NCBI GenBank assembly: GCA_030668875.1
Contig: DAOVER010000006.1
Span: 1 to 64,000, forward strand
Source: Candidatus Heimdallarchaeota archaeon
GTDB lineage: Archaea; Asgardarchaeota; Heimdallarchaeia; Heimdallarchaeales; Heimdallarchaeaceae
Length of the DNA stretch: 64,000 nt
Direction: 5' to 3'
Shown: piece by piece, positions 41,956 to 51,929 of the stretch
Position numbering within the stretch: position 1 is the stretch's first letter
How the letters are laid out: each line of letters begins with the position of its first letter
Notes under the pieces: generated by a model
Database searches by the model: none
Seen by the model: the letters and a program-made list of their open reading frames with translations, nothing else
Told to the model about the DNA's origin: nothing
Program-made: the position numbers and the translations under genes

Positions 41956-42630
41956 TTGGATATAGCAAAAACAACCATTCTAGGGAATTCCAGTTTAGGT
42001 ATTTTTGCCTTATCCACAGAGAAATTTTCCATTGTCCCACAAGGAACAAAGGAAAATAGAATTGAACTAATTAAGAATACATTAGGAACAAAAATAGTTC
42101 AAACAACCATAGCGAGTTCTGTTCTAGTAGGCACTTTAGCTGTAGGCAATTCAAGATCATTACTGATTCCTCAAAATGTTACCCAGAAAGAAAAGCAACA
42201 AATCGTTGAGGTACTAGATGGTGAAATTGACATTATTGAGGTAGAAAGCAAATATACTGCGTTGGGAAATCTTATTGTTATGAATGATAAGGGGGCAATA
42301 ATCAGTGAGATGTTTGAAAAAAACATACGAAATCAGATACAAGATAGCCTTGGTATAGAAACTATCGTTGGCTCTATGCTTGGATCACCTCTCGTTGGAA
42401 GTATTGCTATGAGTACAAATAGAGGAGCTTTGGTGCATCCTCTCCTTTCTGAAGAAGAAATAAGTGAAATATCCTCAATCCTAAAAGTACGAACAGATGT
42501 TTGTACTATTAACAGAGGCATACCTTATCCTAGAGTAGGTATGCTTTCTAATACAAAGGGGGCTGTCATTGGATCCGATAGTACAGGTCCAGAAAGCATG
42601 AGAATCTTTGAAGTTTTACTTGCTCCCTGA
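41956..42630 (+). CDS. eif6: Translation initiation factor aIF6
   Basis: A 224-residue five-fold pentein protein: repeated units with SSLGIFALSTEKFSIVPQG, SSVLVGTLAVGNSRSLLIPQ, NLIVMNDKGAIIS and PLVGSIAMSTNRGALVHP. IF6 binds the 50S subunit and prevents early joining with 30S. I place the start at TTG 41956, because a GAGGGTG ribosome binding site lies 6 bases upstream and the protein would open at the usual strand. An upstream TTG at 41941 is less likely. Confidence 0.93.
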   Translation: MDIAKTTILGNSSLGIFALSTEKFSIVPQGTKENRIELIKNTLGTKIVQTTIASSVLVGTLAVGNSRSLLIPQNVTQKEKQQIVEVLDGEIDIIEVESKYTALGNLIVMNDKGAIISEMFEKNIRNQIQDSLGIETIVGSMLGSPLVGSIAMSTNRGALVHPLLSEEEISEISSILKVRTDVCTINRGIPYPRVGMLSNTKGAVIGSDSTGPESMRIFEVLLAP

Positions 42631-42699
42631 CAACTATCAATTCAAAAAGTTGAAAAAGCCTTTTAACAAACACCAAATGTTAATGCGTGGTGAACATAG

Positions 42700-42969
42700 A
42701 TGAGTTCTGTAAAAACATTCCACATTCGTGGAGAATTTAAAAAGAGAAAAGATAAAATTCCTTTCGGTAAATATGTAAGAGCGTTGAATGTAGAAGATGC
42801 CCTAGAAGTGGTTTATTCGATTGTTGGAAGCAAACATAGGGTAAAAAGAAATATGATTTACATTAATGCAAAAGACATTAAGGAAATAACAAACCCTGAA
42901 AATATCAAAGATATCATCGTAAAAACCTTTGCAACTGAAGACGATTTAGCATTACCAAAAAGAAAGTGA
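42700..42969 (+). CDS. rpl18a: Ribosomal protein eL20 (L18Ae/LX)
   Basis: An 89-residue protein with FHIRGEFKKRKDKIPFGKYVRA, the eL20 opening, then the VEDALEVVYSIVGSKHRVKR helix. It binds 23S rRNA near the elongation-factor site. It lies between aIF6 and prefoldin alpha, the usual archaeal order. Confidence 0.93.
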   Translation: MSSVKTFHIRGEFKKRKDKIPFGKYVRALNVEDALEVVYSIVGSKHRVKRNMIYINAKDIKEITNPENIKDIIVKTFATEDDLALPKRK

Positions 42970-42974
42970 GATAA

Positions 42975-43403
42975 TTGACAGAAAAATTACCTTCAGACAA
43001 AATTTCTAAGGAAGAAGTCAATAATTTACTCTTAGCTGCCCAACAGCTGGAACAACAAGCAACAAGATACAACCAACAAATTGAGATATTGAATAGCTAT
43101 TATAGTGAGATTCAAACCTCAGAACAAACTTTGGTGGAATTAAAAGGTGCTAAGAATGATCAGCAAATGTTGCTACCAATTGGTGCGGGTAATTTTATTT
43201 ATACAACCATTAAGGACGCTGAAAAGGTAATTGTCACTATCGGAGCGGGAATTCACAGTGAAAAATCACTTGATGAAGCTATTGATGGAGTTAAGAAAAA
43301 GAAATCTGAGGTCGAGAATCAGTTGTCTCAGATTAAAGCTAGTTATAATGAGGTACTTGAACGCCTGAGGGAAATTGACAGAATCGTAAAATCTGTCATG
43401 TAA
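42975..43403 (+). CDS. pfdA: Prefoldin alpha subunit
   Basis: A 142-residue protein: an N-terminal helix (LLLAAQQLEQQATRYNQQIE), a central beta hairpin (QMLLPIGAGNFIYTTIKDAEKVIVTIGAG at about 56-84) and a long C-terminal coiled-coil helix. Prefoldin is a hexameric chaperone that hands unfolded chains to the thermosome. The start is TTG, just after the eL20 stop, with GTGAG upstream. FtsY follows 9 bp later. Confidence 0.92.
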   Translation: MTEKLPSDKISKEEVNNLLLAAQQLEQQATRYNQQIEILNSYYSEIQTSEQTLVELKGAKNDQQMLLPIGAGNFIYTTIKDAEKVIVTIGAGIHSEKSLDEAIDGVKKKKSEVENQLSQIKASYNEVLERLREIDRIVKSVM

Positions 43404-43412
43404 TTCTAGAGG

Positions 43413-44336
43413 ATGGGGTTTTGTTTGTTTGATCAGCTAAGAAAAAACGTTTCGAAGTTAATTAAAAAAATTACAATTACAGATGTTTCTCCTAAATCTG
43501 TTGCTAAAATCACAAAAGAATTGAAGGATATTCTGATAAAAAATGAAGTTGCAGTAGCAACAGCTGATGCAATATGTGATAATCTGACCTCAATTCTTCT
43601 ACAAACGGAACACACACGTTTTTCTAATCCAAAACCTTTAGTTCTGAGTGCTTTAAGAGAAGTTCTGCTCGATATCCTATCACCAAAAAAGAAAGTTGAT
43701 TTACTAGGAATGGTAGAAGAGTCGAAGAACAACAAAAACACTTTAACTATCGCCTTTTTCGGTGTAAATGGTGTTGGGAAAACACTCTCAATTGCAAAAC
43801 TCGGGAAGATGTTACAAGAGAAAGGATATTCCTGCGTATTTGCTGCAGGGGATACATTTAGGGCAGGAAGTATCCAACAACTTCAGCAACATGGCGAGAA
43901 GCTAGGCATACGAGTTATTGCTCAAAAATATGGCTCCGATGCAGCAGCAGTTGCCTTTGATGCAGTAAACCACGCAATCGTAAAAAAGATTGATGTAGTT
44001 TTAATTGACACAGCAGGACGAATTGAAACAAGTTCAAACTTAATGGCTGAATTGCAAAAGATTTGTAAAGTTGTAGAACCTGATCTAAAGATATTTGTTG
44101 GAGACGCATTAACTGGAAATGCACTTGTTTCACAAGTTAAGTTGTTCAATGAAAAAATAGGGATTGATGCTTCAATTTTAAATAAAATAGACGCTGATGT
44201 AAAGGGAGGAGCAGCTGTCTCAGTGACACATATAAGCAACAGGCCAATAATTTTCTTAGGTAAGGGGCAAGGATATAAGGATATAGAGCTTTTTTCTCCT
44301 GAATTTATTGTAAATAATATAATCCCTGTAAAATAA
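43413..44336 (+). CDS. ftsY: Signal recognition particle receptor FtsY
   Basis: A 307-residue SRP-type GTPase. The N domain (about 1-95) is helical. The G domain has GVNGVGKTLSIAKLGK near 114-129, AAGDTFRAGSIQQL near 143-156, the DTAGR motif and GDALTGNA, and ends LGKGQGYKDIELFSPEFIV. It docks the SRP-ribosome complex at the membrane. It closes the conserved plus-strand unit after prefoldin alpha. Confidence 0.94.
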   Translation: MGFCLFDQLRKNVSKLIKKITITDVSPKSVAKITKELKDILIKNEVAVATADAICDNLTSILLQTEHTRFSNPKPLVLSALREVLLDILSPKKKVDLLGMVEESKNNKNTLTIAFFGVNGVGKTLSIAKLGKMLQEKGYSCVFAAGDTFRAGSIQQLQQHGEKLGIRVIAQKYGSDAAAVAFDAVNHAIVKKIDVVLIDTAGRIETSSNLMAELQKICKVVEPDLKIFVGDALTGNALVSQVKLFNEKIGIDASILNKIDADVKGGAAVSVTHISNRPIIFLGKGQGYKDIELFSPEFIVNNIIPVK

Positions 44337-44437
44337 TTTTTAGATTTATTCTTTTCCTACTTCTGCATGTCATTTACATAACATTGTATTTGAAAGCTTA
44401 TAAAACAAAATAAAGTAAAAATAAAAAAGAAAAGAAG

Positions 44438-45724
44438 TTATTTCTTTGGTGTTACTTTCTTAACGATGCCGACAGCAACGGTTTGACCCATATCTCTGAC
44501 AGCAAATCTGCCTAATGCTGGAAATTCACTATATTGTTCAATGACCATATCACGGGTTGGAATAAGAACTACTTCAGCAGCATCTCCATTCTTAAGGAAG
44601 TCTGGATTATCTACCTTTCCTTCTTTCGATTGTTTCATGTTTAATTTAGCAAATCTGATGGCTACTTGAGCAGTTCCACAATGAACTACTGGAGTGTATC
44701 CAACAGCAATTACAGAAGGATGTCTAATAACTTGAACTGTAGCAACTAATTCTTGTGCGATAGTAGGTGGGTTCTTAACATGTCCTACAACGTCTCCTCT
44801 ATGTGCATCTTGTTTTGTCAATCCTTTACAGCTAAATCCGATGTTATCACCAGGAATAGCTTCTGAAATTTCTTCATGATGCATTTCAATTGACATAACC
44901 GCTGCTTTCTTTCCAGTTGGTTGGAAGATTACTTCTTCTTTTGGTTTAAGTACACCACTTTCAACACGTCCTACAGGAACTGTTCCAATACCAGTAATGG
45001 TATAAACATCTTGGACAGGTAATCTTAGAGGTTTATCAGTGGGTTTATCAGGGACTGTAAATGTGTCAAGTGCTTCCAAGAGAGTTAGTCCTTTGTACCA
45101 GGCCATTTTATCAGATGACTCACCGAGATTATCTCCGAGCATTCCACTAACTGGGACGAAATTGATTTTTGAAATATCAAAACCGAAAAGTTTTAGGTTT
45201 CTACCCATTTCTTCAGAAATTTCGTTATAACGTTCTTCCTTATAATCAGCTAGATCCATTTTGTTAACTGCAACGATAAGTTGGCTAACACCTAATGTCT
45301 TAGCGAGTAAAGCATGTTCTCTTGTTTGTCCAGTAGTACTAATACCGGCTTCAAATTCTCCAGTACCAGCACTTATTACTAAGATTGCTGCGTCAGCTTG
45401 TGATGTTCCTGTAATCATGTTCTTGACGAAATCTCGGTGTCCTGGAGCATCAATTATAGTATAATAGTATTTCTTGGTTTCGAATTTATAAAACGCAAGA
45501 TCTATTGTAACTCCTCTTTCTCGCTCTTCTTTCAACTTGTCTAATACCCAAGCAAATTTGAAACTACCTCTACCAATTAACTCAGCTTCTTTCTCAAATT
45601 TTTCGATTTCTCGATCGCTTATGGTTCCACAAACATAGAGTAAGTGGCCAGTCATTGTAGATTTACCATGGTCGACATGACCAATAATTACTAGATTCAA
45701 ATGAGGTTTTCCTTTTGAGCTCAT
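44438..45724 (-). CDS. tef1: Elongation factor 1-alpha (aEF1A)
   Basis: A 428-residue translational GTPase. G1 is [10 protein letters not shown] near 9-18, G3 is [13 protein letters not shown]4 is NKMDLADY and G5 is PVSGMLGDN. Domains II and III show the [13 protein letters not shown] and [15 protein letters not shown] segments. It delivers aminoacyl-tRNA to the ribosome. Its single-gene unit has a T-rich leader, and no uS10 gene follows, unlike in many archaea. Confidence 0.96.
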   Translation of the reverse strand: MSSKGKPHLNLVIIGHVDHGKSTMTGHLLYVCGTISDREIEKFEKEAELIGRGSFKFAWVLDKLKEERERGVTIDLAFYKFETKKYYYTIIDAPGHRDFVKNMITGTSQADAAILVISAGTGEFEAGISTTGQTREHALLAKTLGVSQLIVAVNKMDLADYKEERYNEISEEMGRNLKLFGFDISKINFVPVSGMLGDNLGESSDKMAWYKGLTLLEALDTFTVPDKPTDKPLRLPVQDVYTITGIGTVPVGRVESGVLKPKEEVIFQPTGKKAAVMSIEMHHEEISEAIPGDNIGFSCKGLTKQDAHRGDVVGHVKNPPTIAQELVATVQVIRHPSVIAVGYTPVVHCGTAQVAIRFAKLNMKQSKEGKVDNPDFLKNGDAAEVVLIPTRDMVIEQYSEFPALGRFAVRDMGQTVAVGIVKKVTPKK

Positions 45725-45983
45725 TATATTTACACCTTTTTTCTATTAGCAGTACTAATATTTTGTTTGTGCTTTAATAGATTTCCCATGCTGGATTTTT
45801 AAAAGCGTTTTGGTTTGGTTGTTTTTCATGAATAATAAATTCTTTTGTAAAACACATTTTATGAGGTGAATCTCAAGGGTTTATTAAGCTTTAACGCAAA
45901 GAAATAGACTTAAATTGCCATTACTAATAAAAAGTTGAAATCTGAAAAATAGAAGAGAAGAAAAAGAAATAAATTGTTGCAGA

Positions 45984-48242
45984 TTAACCAGCTGGATAAA
46001 GACCATTAACCTCTGCTGAAAGTTGAGCAATATTTTCTGGATATATTACCTCAAATATTCTAACAAGTGGAAATCTATACGCGTCAATGGATGAAGAAGC
46101 TAAGCCATAACTTCTGAAAACTTCACTGAAATATACGATACCATCAGCACCCTTCAAATCAAATACGGGATTTTCATTAGCTTTAACAAGGATTCCAGGT
46201 CGGTTACTTGTTGGAGTTCCAGGCATATCAGGACTCCAAGCATAGCCAGTCGCAGCATCATACGCAGCTAATCTGTAGAGAACAGAATCATAGAAGGAAT
46301 CTTGATAGATATTGTATCCAAGCTCGTCGTCTTCATCAAAATACCTTTCTTCAGTAATTCCATATCTTGGAACTGTAGATTCTGCAATTCTTATACACCA
46401 AATAGCTTTTCCTAGATCAGAACCAACCGCTGAAAGTCCTGCTTGAGTATTAACAAGTACGTATTTTACATTATACTTATACATTAACTTCACTGATTCA
46501 GTGAAGTTCCACATCAACATGGTTCCCACCATTCCAATTTGCGTTTTATTGGTAGTTGCATTATCCACAAGCGACGTTGCTTCACCATAATTCGTAATCC
46601 AGTATCCGTAATCCCACCAACTCAATACAACAGATGGGCTATTTGTTACAACTCCATCACCTTGTGCATTGTTTTGTAGCCATATTAGGGCGTCTTGCCA
46701 ATCAGTTGAAGGAACACCTGGTTTCTCGAAATAAACAGGGGCCATTTCTGATCTTGCATAGTGTTTTGACATATTAATACTGTGAATTGAGAAGGAAAAT
46801 AATAGACCGAAAATCACAACATAGGCTATTATAGCCTCATCTCGACCAATTGTTTTCGTTAACCTTATTTTTCTTTTTGTAAGAGCAATTTTACCATGGG
46901 CACTTAAAGAGTAAGTATATAGTAGACGGTCAATTGCCATTGCACTCAACAGAGATGCTGAGGGTGCTAGTAACAGGACAAGTCTGATCATTGATCCTGA
47001 GAAGTAAATTGTTGTTACCCCATAAACAAGAATGAAAATATTAACATCTGTTGGTTTCTTTAAACAATAATATAGTCCAAGGGGTATCAAGAATGTCATA
47101 ATATGGATGTTGCTAAACAGTTCAGCCCAAGTCATTGGTTGATGTTCACTCACTGAAGCGATAATTGGGATAGTATCTCTTCCTCCTGGGAAGATAACGG
47201 CCCAAAATTTATCAGCTATGTTAGAGAAGATACCTAAGGATAGAAAAACTGTCACCAATATGATAAGAAGGACTAGTGCTGTAACAGCTCCAACAATGAG
47301 CATTTGTCTAAAGGTCTTCTCGTTTAAATTGTGTGATAGATTTTGAATCATCCCAACAATAACTAAGAACCCTATCATCAAAACAGGTATCATGACTTCT
47401 ATATTGAAAAATTCATTTCTTAGAACCCTTGGCACCAAGAAGCCAATGCTCAGAGCAGTAACAATTGTTATACTATATGCTTTGATTAACTTCCAAGTTA
47501 ATTTTCTGGACAATACCAAAAACAAAGCAGCAAGTGGCAATAAATCCAACACATATCTATATGCTCCCCAACTACCAATAAGAATCCCTAAACTGATACC
47601 AGCAAGGAAAGGGGCTACTGTCCCACCGCGTTTGAATGCTCTTATAAAGAAATACATCGTTAGAACAGTGAAAAGAATACCTATTGATTCATTATCATAG
47701 AAACCGGCCGTGCTTCTTGAAACAAAGGCTGGTGCAATTGACATGAAAAATGCAGCAAAGAGACCAGCTCTAGAGCTAATAGCTTCTTTCCCTAAGTAGT
47801 ATGTAGCAATTAATGTAAGTAAGCCATAAATAACTGGACTAAAATACGCAGCTTGAGTAATAGTTATGTTTATTGAAAATATGCTTACTAAACCATAAAT
47901 AATAACTGCACTTAGGGGGACTCCCCAGTATAATTCAAATCCAGTTTGGAAACCATAGGGGTACCATGAATCTGCTTTGAACCAATGAATAAATTCTATA
48001 AATCCTGCTGTGTTGATATATTCTGCGCTCACTAGCTGAACATGTGGGTCGAATGCTTTTATCAAAGGGTCAAATCCTTGAAATAATCCAAATAGTCTAA
48101 TAATTACACCTACAAATAAAATTAGAATCATACTTATCTTATTTAAAATTGATTCTCTTTTTATTTCGTAATCTTCAAAGTGGTCTACGATTTTTTTCCA
48201 AAAACGACTCATCAGTCCGGATAGTCCAGTATCACTTGACAT
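45984..48242 (-). CDS. aglB: Oligosaccharyltransferase AglB (STT3 family)
   Basis: A 752-residue membrane protein. The first 480 or so residues hold about 12-13 hydrophobic spans, with the acidic pair region FDPHVQLVSAEY in the first external loop, where Asp binds the metal. The soluble C-terminal part has the catalytic-complex WWDYGYWITNYG motif near residue 543. It transfers a glycan from a dolichol carrier to Asn in N-x-S/T on the outer face of the membrane. Candidate substrates here include the sequon-rich protein at 21508. Confidence 0.94.
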   Translation of the reverse strand: MSSDTGLSGLMSRFWKKIVDHFEDYEIKRESILNKISMILILFVGVIIRLFGLFQGFDPLIKAFDPHVQLVSAEYINTAGFIEFIHWFKADSWYPYGFQTGFELYWGVPLSAVIIYGLVSIFSINITITQAAYFSPVIYGLLTLIATYYLGKEAISSRAGLFAAFFMSIAPAFVSRSTAGFYDNESIGILFTVLTMYFFIRAFKRGGTVAPFLAGISLGILIGSWGAYRYVLDLLPLAALFLVLSRKLTWKLIKAYSITIVTALSIGFLVPRVLRNEFFNIEVMIPVLMIGFLVIVGMIQNLSHNLNEKTFRQMLIVGAVTALVLLIILVTVFLSLGIFSNIADKFWAVIFPGGRDTIPIIASVSEHQPMTWAELFSNIHIMTFLIPLGLYYCLKKPTDVNIFILVYGVTTIYFSGSMIRLVLLLAPSASLLSAMAIDRLLYTYSLSAHGKIALTKRKIRLTKTIGRDEAIIAYVVIFGLLFSFSIHSINMSKHYARSEMAPVYFEKPGVPSTDWQDALIWLQNNAQGDGVVTNSPSVVLSWWDYGYWITNYGEATSLVDNATTNKTQIGMVGTMLMWNFTESVKLMYKYNVKYVLVNTQAGLSAVGSDLGKAIWCIRIAESTVPRYGITEERYFDEDDELGYNIYQDSFYDSVLYRLAAYDAATGYAWSPDMPGTPTSNRPGILVKANENPVFDLKGADGIVYFSEVFRSYGLASSSIDAYRFPLVRIFEVIYPENIAQLSAEVNGLYPAG

Positions 48243-48394
48243 TATAATTCACCTTTAGCTGTTGATCAAACAAGCTAAGCTTTTATTTGATGTTGAATTA
48301 AGAAAAGCGTTTAAAAACATTACTTATGATAAGATTTTGTCTTGCTGTCATATTAGTATTTTCTGAGTTTATATAGGGAAAGCTAGAGAAAAGT

Positions 48395-48622
48395 ATGATG
48401 ACCAAAGTCTTGCGGATAGAAATAATGGAAGTAAGAAGAAATAAAGAGTTAAGCAAGCTTTTTCATCAGACTAAGAACCTCTATAATCGAGCGAACTTTT
48501 TGACAAAAGATCAGTTAAAGAAAAGCAACAAATTGCCGTTCTACTATGACCTAGACAAACTCTTGAAGTATTTGTTATATGTAAATAAGATAAATCAAAT
48601 CATGACTAGACATTCAGATTGA
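48395..48622 (+). pseudogene. TnpB (OrfB) N-terminal remnant
   Basis: A 75-residue frame matching only the opening of TnpB transposase-associated proteins: RRNKELSKLFHQTKNLYNRA and NFLTKDQLKKSN, the helical segment around the LYNRANF landmark. It ends after about 75 of some 400 residues, with no RuvC or zinc parts downstream. It is unrelated in detail to the large TnpB-like gene at 33972. It is a decayed IS200/605-type cargo, so such elements have been active in this genome. Confidence 0.7.
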
Positions 48623-48732
48623 GAGTTAAAAACTCGTTTCTAGATTAAAACTTCCTCTAGATTCACTCTTTTTTAGAAATATTATAGTAAAGTTAATTAA
48701 CTTATTCTAGTCTCTAATTGACTCAGATAAAG

Positions 48733-49146
48733 ATGAGACTTGAAAGAAAAATTGCTTATGCTCTTGCTAAGGAATTGAAGGACATAACACAAGAAGCAAA
48801 ACTTGAAGCTCTAGCTGTTTTAACTGCCACAGGTGATAGGATAGCATTCTATGCAGGTGATAAACGGGCAAACTCAACAGAATTATCAGCAATTGGAGCC
48901 GCTTTAGTTGCTGCTGCAAGATTAGCCCTCGAGAGACTTACCTTTGCGCCCATAAACGACGTCATGGTGCGAGGTAAGAATGGTTTTCTAATTCTTAAAT
49001 CAATAGGTGATTTTCACTTAGTTGGTGGAACAAGCGATATTGAAGAGTTCAAAAATGCCATAGCTATTTTATCAAACCATGCTCCTCAGATTGCAGATAT
49101 CTTGTCTTATGTGCAAATTGACGATGATGAAATTCCAACTGACTAA
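48733..49146 (+). CDS. Roadblock/LC7 domain protein 2
   Basis: A roughly 137-residue Roadblock/LC7 fold: LEALAVLTATGDRIAFYAGD for the first strand pair, ELSAIGAALVAAARLALERL for the long helix, and the FLILKSIGDFHLVGG strands. It differs from the paralogue at 31112. Possible partners are small GTPases. The start is the ATG at 48733, or a TTG five codons earlier. It stands alone between a TnpB remnant and the DP1 gene. Confidence 0.83.
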   Translation: MRLERKIAYALAKELKDITQEAKLEALAVLTATGDRIAFYAGDKRANSTELSAIGAALVAAARLALERLTFAPINDVMVRGKNGFLILKSIGDFHLVGGTSDIEEFKNAIAILSNHAPQIADILSYVQIDDDEIPTD

Positions 49147-49167
49147 AGAATAAAGAGTGATAGTAAA

Positions 49168-50790
49168 TTAATTAAATTTCTGAAAATCGATATTTGTTCG
49201 CTGTAAATTTTGAAGATTTACAACGTATGTTGATCCCGTAGTAGGGTTAATATTCATACTTTTTTGATAAGATGTTTGGTATTGAAATGTTCCAGAATTT
49301 ATGATTGTAACACCCTTGTAAGTTTCATCCCCTGTAATGTGTGTATGACCAGCATGTAGAATATCAGGAATTTTTGTTATAACTAATTTATCTTCGTAGT
49401 CAGGTACGATTGATGTTCTTCTACCATAAATGGGCACTAAATGACGATTTTTCAACATCTCCACCATAGCTGGAATAGAAGTTTCGTGAGGGATGGCTGG
49501 GATAGCAGAATTAATATCCACTATTGAGTTTCCATGTGTCATAAGAACTTCCACATTGTGAGCTTTAACATAAGCCGGACTACCGAGCATGTATACATTG
49601 TCTAACTTATACAGTTCAGGTGCAAATTCTTTCGAAATAGGTGTCTGTGGTTCAGCTGCTCTTGCTGCATCATGATTTCCTGGAATAATGAGAATTTCCA
49701 CGTCATCTCTGATTCGTTCAAAATATTCAGTAGCAAGTAAATATTGAAATTGTATGTTATCTACATCTAAATCATTTTCTTGATCAGGATATATTCCAAC
49801 ACCTTCAACAACATCTCCTGCCACAAAAAGATATTTTACCTTCTTACCAACTTCATTGTATTTATTTGATTCTAAATCACCGTTTAGAAACTTTATCGCC
49901 CTAAGAAAGAGTTCTCCTGCGAAGTTCTTTGATCCAACATGTATATCAGAAATGAATAGAGCAAGAGCATCTTCATATGAATGATTAGGTTTGTGATTGA
50001 ATGGAACATCTGGCCAATAGATATCTTTGATGAACAGTATACGACCATTCCAATCTCCTGTAAAGCATAAAATAGAGTCATCTAAAATAAACTCTGCTTT
50101 GTACAATAAATCAGGATTAGATTGAAATATCATCCCTTTTATTCTTCCATTTTTATCCTCGAGTTCTAAACTAAAACTGCCGGTTTTATTCTTTCGCTTA
50201 CTATAAACAAGACCAATCAACGATATCTTATTATTCTTCTTGTCTTCTTGAAGATCTTCAATAGTAACTAGATTTCTAATATCTTTTCGACGTCTGAAGA
50301 AATGACTAATAGAATCAAAACGATTGCAAAAATACTTTATAAAACCATCAGCAGACGCAGATAGTTGTTTGATTTGTGGAGAAGAGATAATCTGCAAATC
50401 TGTTGTAAATGATTCCCTTCGACTGGAAGAAACCGGTTTTTTAGACTCGATCTTTTGTTTTTCCTCTTTACCCCCATTGGCTTCTTCACTTTGAATATCA
50501 GATACACTGGTTTCCTCCTTAATTTCTGAAGAAGTGTTAGTGTTAGAATCCAGACTATAATTTCCAGTAGAAATATCTCTGATATCATTTATTGTAAGGA
50601 TTGCTGTATCCGGATTTAACTCAAGTATTTTATCAATAATCTCAGCAATATTGGGCACAGAACTTAGTTCAGCAAAGGCTTCGGGTGTTAGCTGATAACC
50701 AGCTACATATAGTTTCCGAAGTTGTTTGGAGGGAATCATTGATAAGCAATTTTTGAGAGATTTTTTGAGATTAAATAAGTTTCGAATCAA
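49168..50790 (-). CDS. polB: DNA polymerase D small subunit DP1 (proofreading exonuclease)
   Basis: A 540-residue DP1. An N-terminal helical and linker region (about 1-160) precedes an OB fold (about 175-260). The calcineurin-like exonuclease follows with FISDIHVGSKN, VAGDVVEGVG, PGNHDAARAAEPQ, MTHGNSIVD and HAGHTHITGDE, so all metal ligands for 3'-5' proofreading are kept. It pairs with DP2, encoded 6 kb on at 56859. The start may be the TTG or the ATG at 50739. The N-terminal linker is low-complexity, rich in Ser and Glu. Confidence 0.95.
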   Translation of the reverse strand: MIRNLFNLKKSLKNCLSMIPSKQLRKLYVAGYQLTPEAFAELSSVPNIAEIIDKILELNPDTAILTINDIRDISTGNYSLDSNTNTSSEIKEETSVSDIQSEEANGGKEEKQKIESKKPVSSSRRESFTTDLQIISSPQIKQLSASADGFIKYFCNRFDSISHFFRRRKDIRNLVTIEDLQEDKKNNKISLIGLVYSKRKNKTGSFSLELEDKNGRIKGMIFQSNPDLLYKAEFILDDSILCFTGDWNGRILFIKDIYWPDVPFNHKPNHSYEDALALFISDIHVGSKNFAGELFLRAIKFLNGDLESNKYNEVGKKVKYLFVAGDVVEGVGIYPDQENDLDVDNIQFQYLLATEYFERIRDDVEILIIPGNHDAARAAEPQTPISKEFAPELYKLDNVYMLGSPAYVKAHNVEVLMTHGNSIVDINSAIPAIPHETSIPAMVEMLKNRHLVPIYGRRTSIVPDYEDKLVITKIPDILHAGHTHITGDETYKGVTIINSGTFQYQTSYQKSMNINPTTGSTYVVNLQNLQRTNIDFQKFN

Positions 50791-50851
50791 ATATTGAACC
50801 TTTAATCAAAAAGTTTAAGAAAAAAACTTTGATGATGATGATAGAGTAATT

Positions 50852-50946
50852 GACCCCGTAGCTCAGCTGGATAGAGCACCAGCCTTCTAATCTTCAGTGG
50901 TGAAGTAAGTTGGTGGTCGCGCGTTCGAATCGCGTCGGGGTCGCCA
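50852..50946 (+). tRNA. tRNA-Arg (TCT) with anticodon-loop intron
   Basis: A 95-nt precursor with CCA encoded. Removing 50890-50907 gives the acceptor GACCCCG/CGGGGTC, the anticodon stem CCAGC/GTTGG and loop CTTCTAA with anticodon TCT. The T arm is GCGCG/CGCGT. The discriminator is G, as in Arg isoacceptors. Confidence 0.9.
50890..50907 (+). other. tRNA-Arg intron (position 37/38)
   Basis: An 18-nt intron at the canonical site. The exon CTTC can pair with intron GAAG to give 3-nt TAA bulges on both sides. The inner hairpin is short, so the fold is relaxed. The exact cut could be shifted by one base because A is repeated at the junction. Confidence 0.7.
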
Positions 50947-51038
50947 CCCTCATTTCCTCAGTTCTTAATTCATCTTTACTCAAAAGGTATATGATAAAAA
51001 ATCATATATACCACCACTACTAGCAACATTTGATTAGT

Positions 51039-51221
51039 ATGAGTTCTCAGAAGAAGAAAAAAAGAGACACTAGCCCAATGCCTGCAACTGGTGCTGGATT
51101 GATGAGATATTATGATGAGGATTTACCTGGTGTTAAAATTGGTCCATGGTATATTGTTGCTCTTTCTGTAATATTGATTGTGGGAGTTATTCTAGGTAAT
51201 ATTTTCTACGTTTCTCCTTAA
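51039..51221 (+). CDS. secG: Preprotein translocase subunit Sec61 beta (SecG)
   Basis: A 60-residue protein: a basic, Ser-rich N-terminus, the MPATGAGLMRYYDED segment found in archaeal Sec61 beta, and one membrane span at the C-terminus (WYIVALSVILIVGVILG). It is the third subunit of the SecYE channel. The ATG at 51039 is preferred to the TTG three codons before it. Confidence 0.92.
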   Translation: MSSQKKKKRDTSPMPATGAGLMRYYDEDLPGVKIGPWYIVALSVILIVGVILGNIFYVSP

Positions 51222-51250
51222 AAAAAGAATTTTCAATAATTGTAAAGAGT

Positions 51251-51544
51251 GTGGGTAATATTCACGAATTTCAAGAACTTATGAAAGAACTTTATCTAGA
51301 GAAAGATTTTAGGAGAGGGAAGGAAAAAACAGCACTTAAGCTTATGGAAGAAGTTGGAGAACTTGCAGAAGCTGTTCTTCTGGAGGATGAAGAGAAAGTA
51401 TCAGAAGAAATGGCGGATATTATAGCTTGGGTATTTAGTATTGCAAACCTATACAATATAAACCTCTCAGATGCTTTCAAAGATAAGTATAATCAAACAT
51501 GTCCAAAATGTAATGATAATCCATGTATTTGTAATCCTATCTAA
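51251..51544 (+). CDS. MazG-like nucleotide pyrophosphohydrolase with Cys-rich tail
   Basis: A 97-residue all-alpha NTP pyrophosphatase. The EELMEEVGELAEAVLLEDEE-type helix (residues about 31-50) and EEMADIIAWVFSIANLYN hold the acidic residues that bind magnesium. It ends in CPKCNDNPCIC, a four-cysteine tail not present in plain MazG. The family hydrolyses NTPs, often to clear damaged nucleotides. The start is GTG, 30 bp after Sec61 beta. The Cys tail could bind a metal. Confidence 0.88.
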   Translation: MGNIHEFQELMKELYLEKDFRRGKEKTALKLMEEVGELAEAVLLEDEEKVSEEMADIIAWVFSIANLYNINLSDAFKDKYNQTCPKCNDNPCICNPI

Positions 51545-51647
51545 TTTTCTTCAACAATTGCTACTAAACAAATAAGCTGTAATATGTGCATGTCATCCTA
51601 GCTAGCCCCAAAATTTTTGTTGTTCTTTTAAGATAGAAGCACAGAAA

Positions 51648-51887
51648 ATGTATGAAATGAAGGAAATTGTTTTGTATACTTCTGAAGAATGTCCATACTG
51701 TAGTGTTGCTGAGAAAATTCTCAAAACAGTCTTAGAAGAGTATGGTGGCCTATTTCATTATAGAAGCATAAATATCAATGGGGAGAGTCAACAGAAAATA
51801 TCTTCAATACCCACTATTTTTGTAGGAAAAACAAAAATTGAAGGTCTTCCAGAGAAAGAACAGATTCATACAGCTTTATTTTCCTAA
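51648..51887 (+). CDS. Glutaredoxin-like protein
   Basis: A 79-residue thioredoxin-fold protein with CPYC at residues 15-18 and the cis-Pro segment IPTIFVGKTKIEG. It would reduce disulfides or reduce NrdA-type partners. The neighbours are unrelated. The ATG start opens directly on the first strand (KEIVLYTSEECPYC). Confidence 0.88.
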   Translation: MYEMKEIVLYTSEECPYCSVAEKILKTVLEEYGGLFHYRSININGESQQKISSIPTIFVGKTKIEGLPEKEQIHTALFS

Positions 51888-51929
51888 TAGGACTAAATCT
51901 AGAAAAAGGACCACAAAAACAAGTGTTTT

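Noticed and set aside
50821..50851. C-box-like TGATGATGATGATAG before tRNA-Arg
   Set aside because: No matching D box or K-turn pairing was found at a sensible distance, so I do not call a C/D-box RNA.
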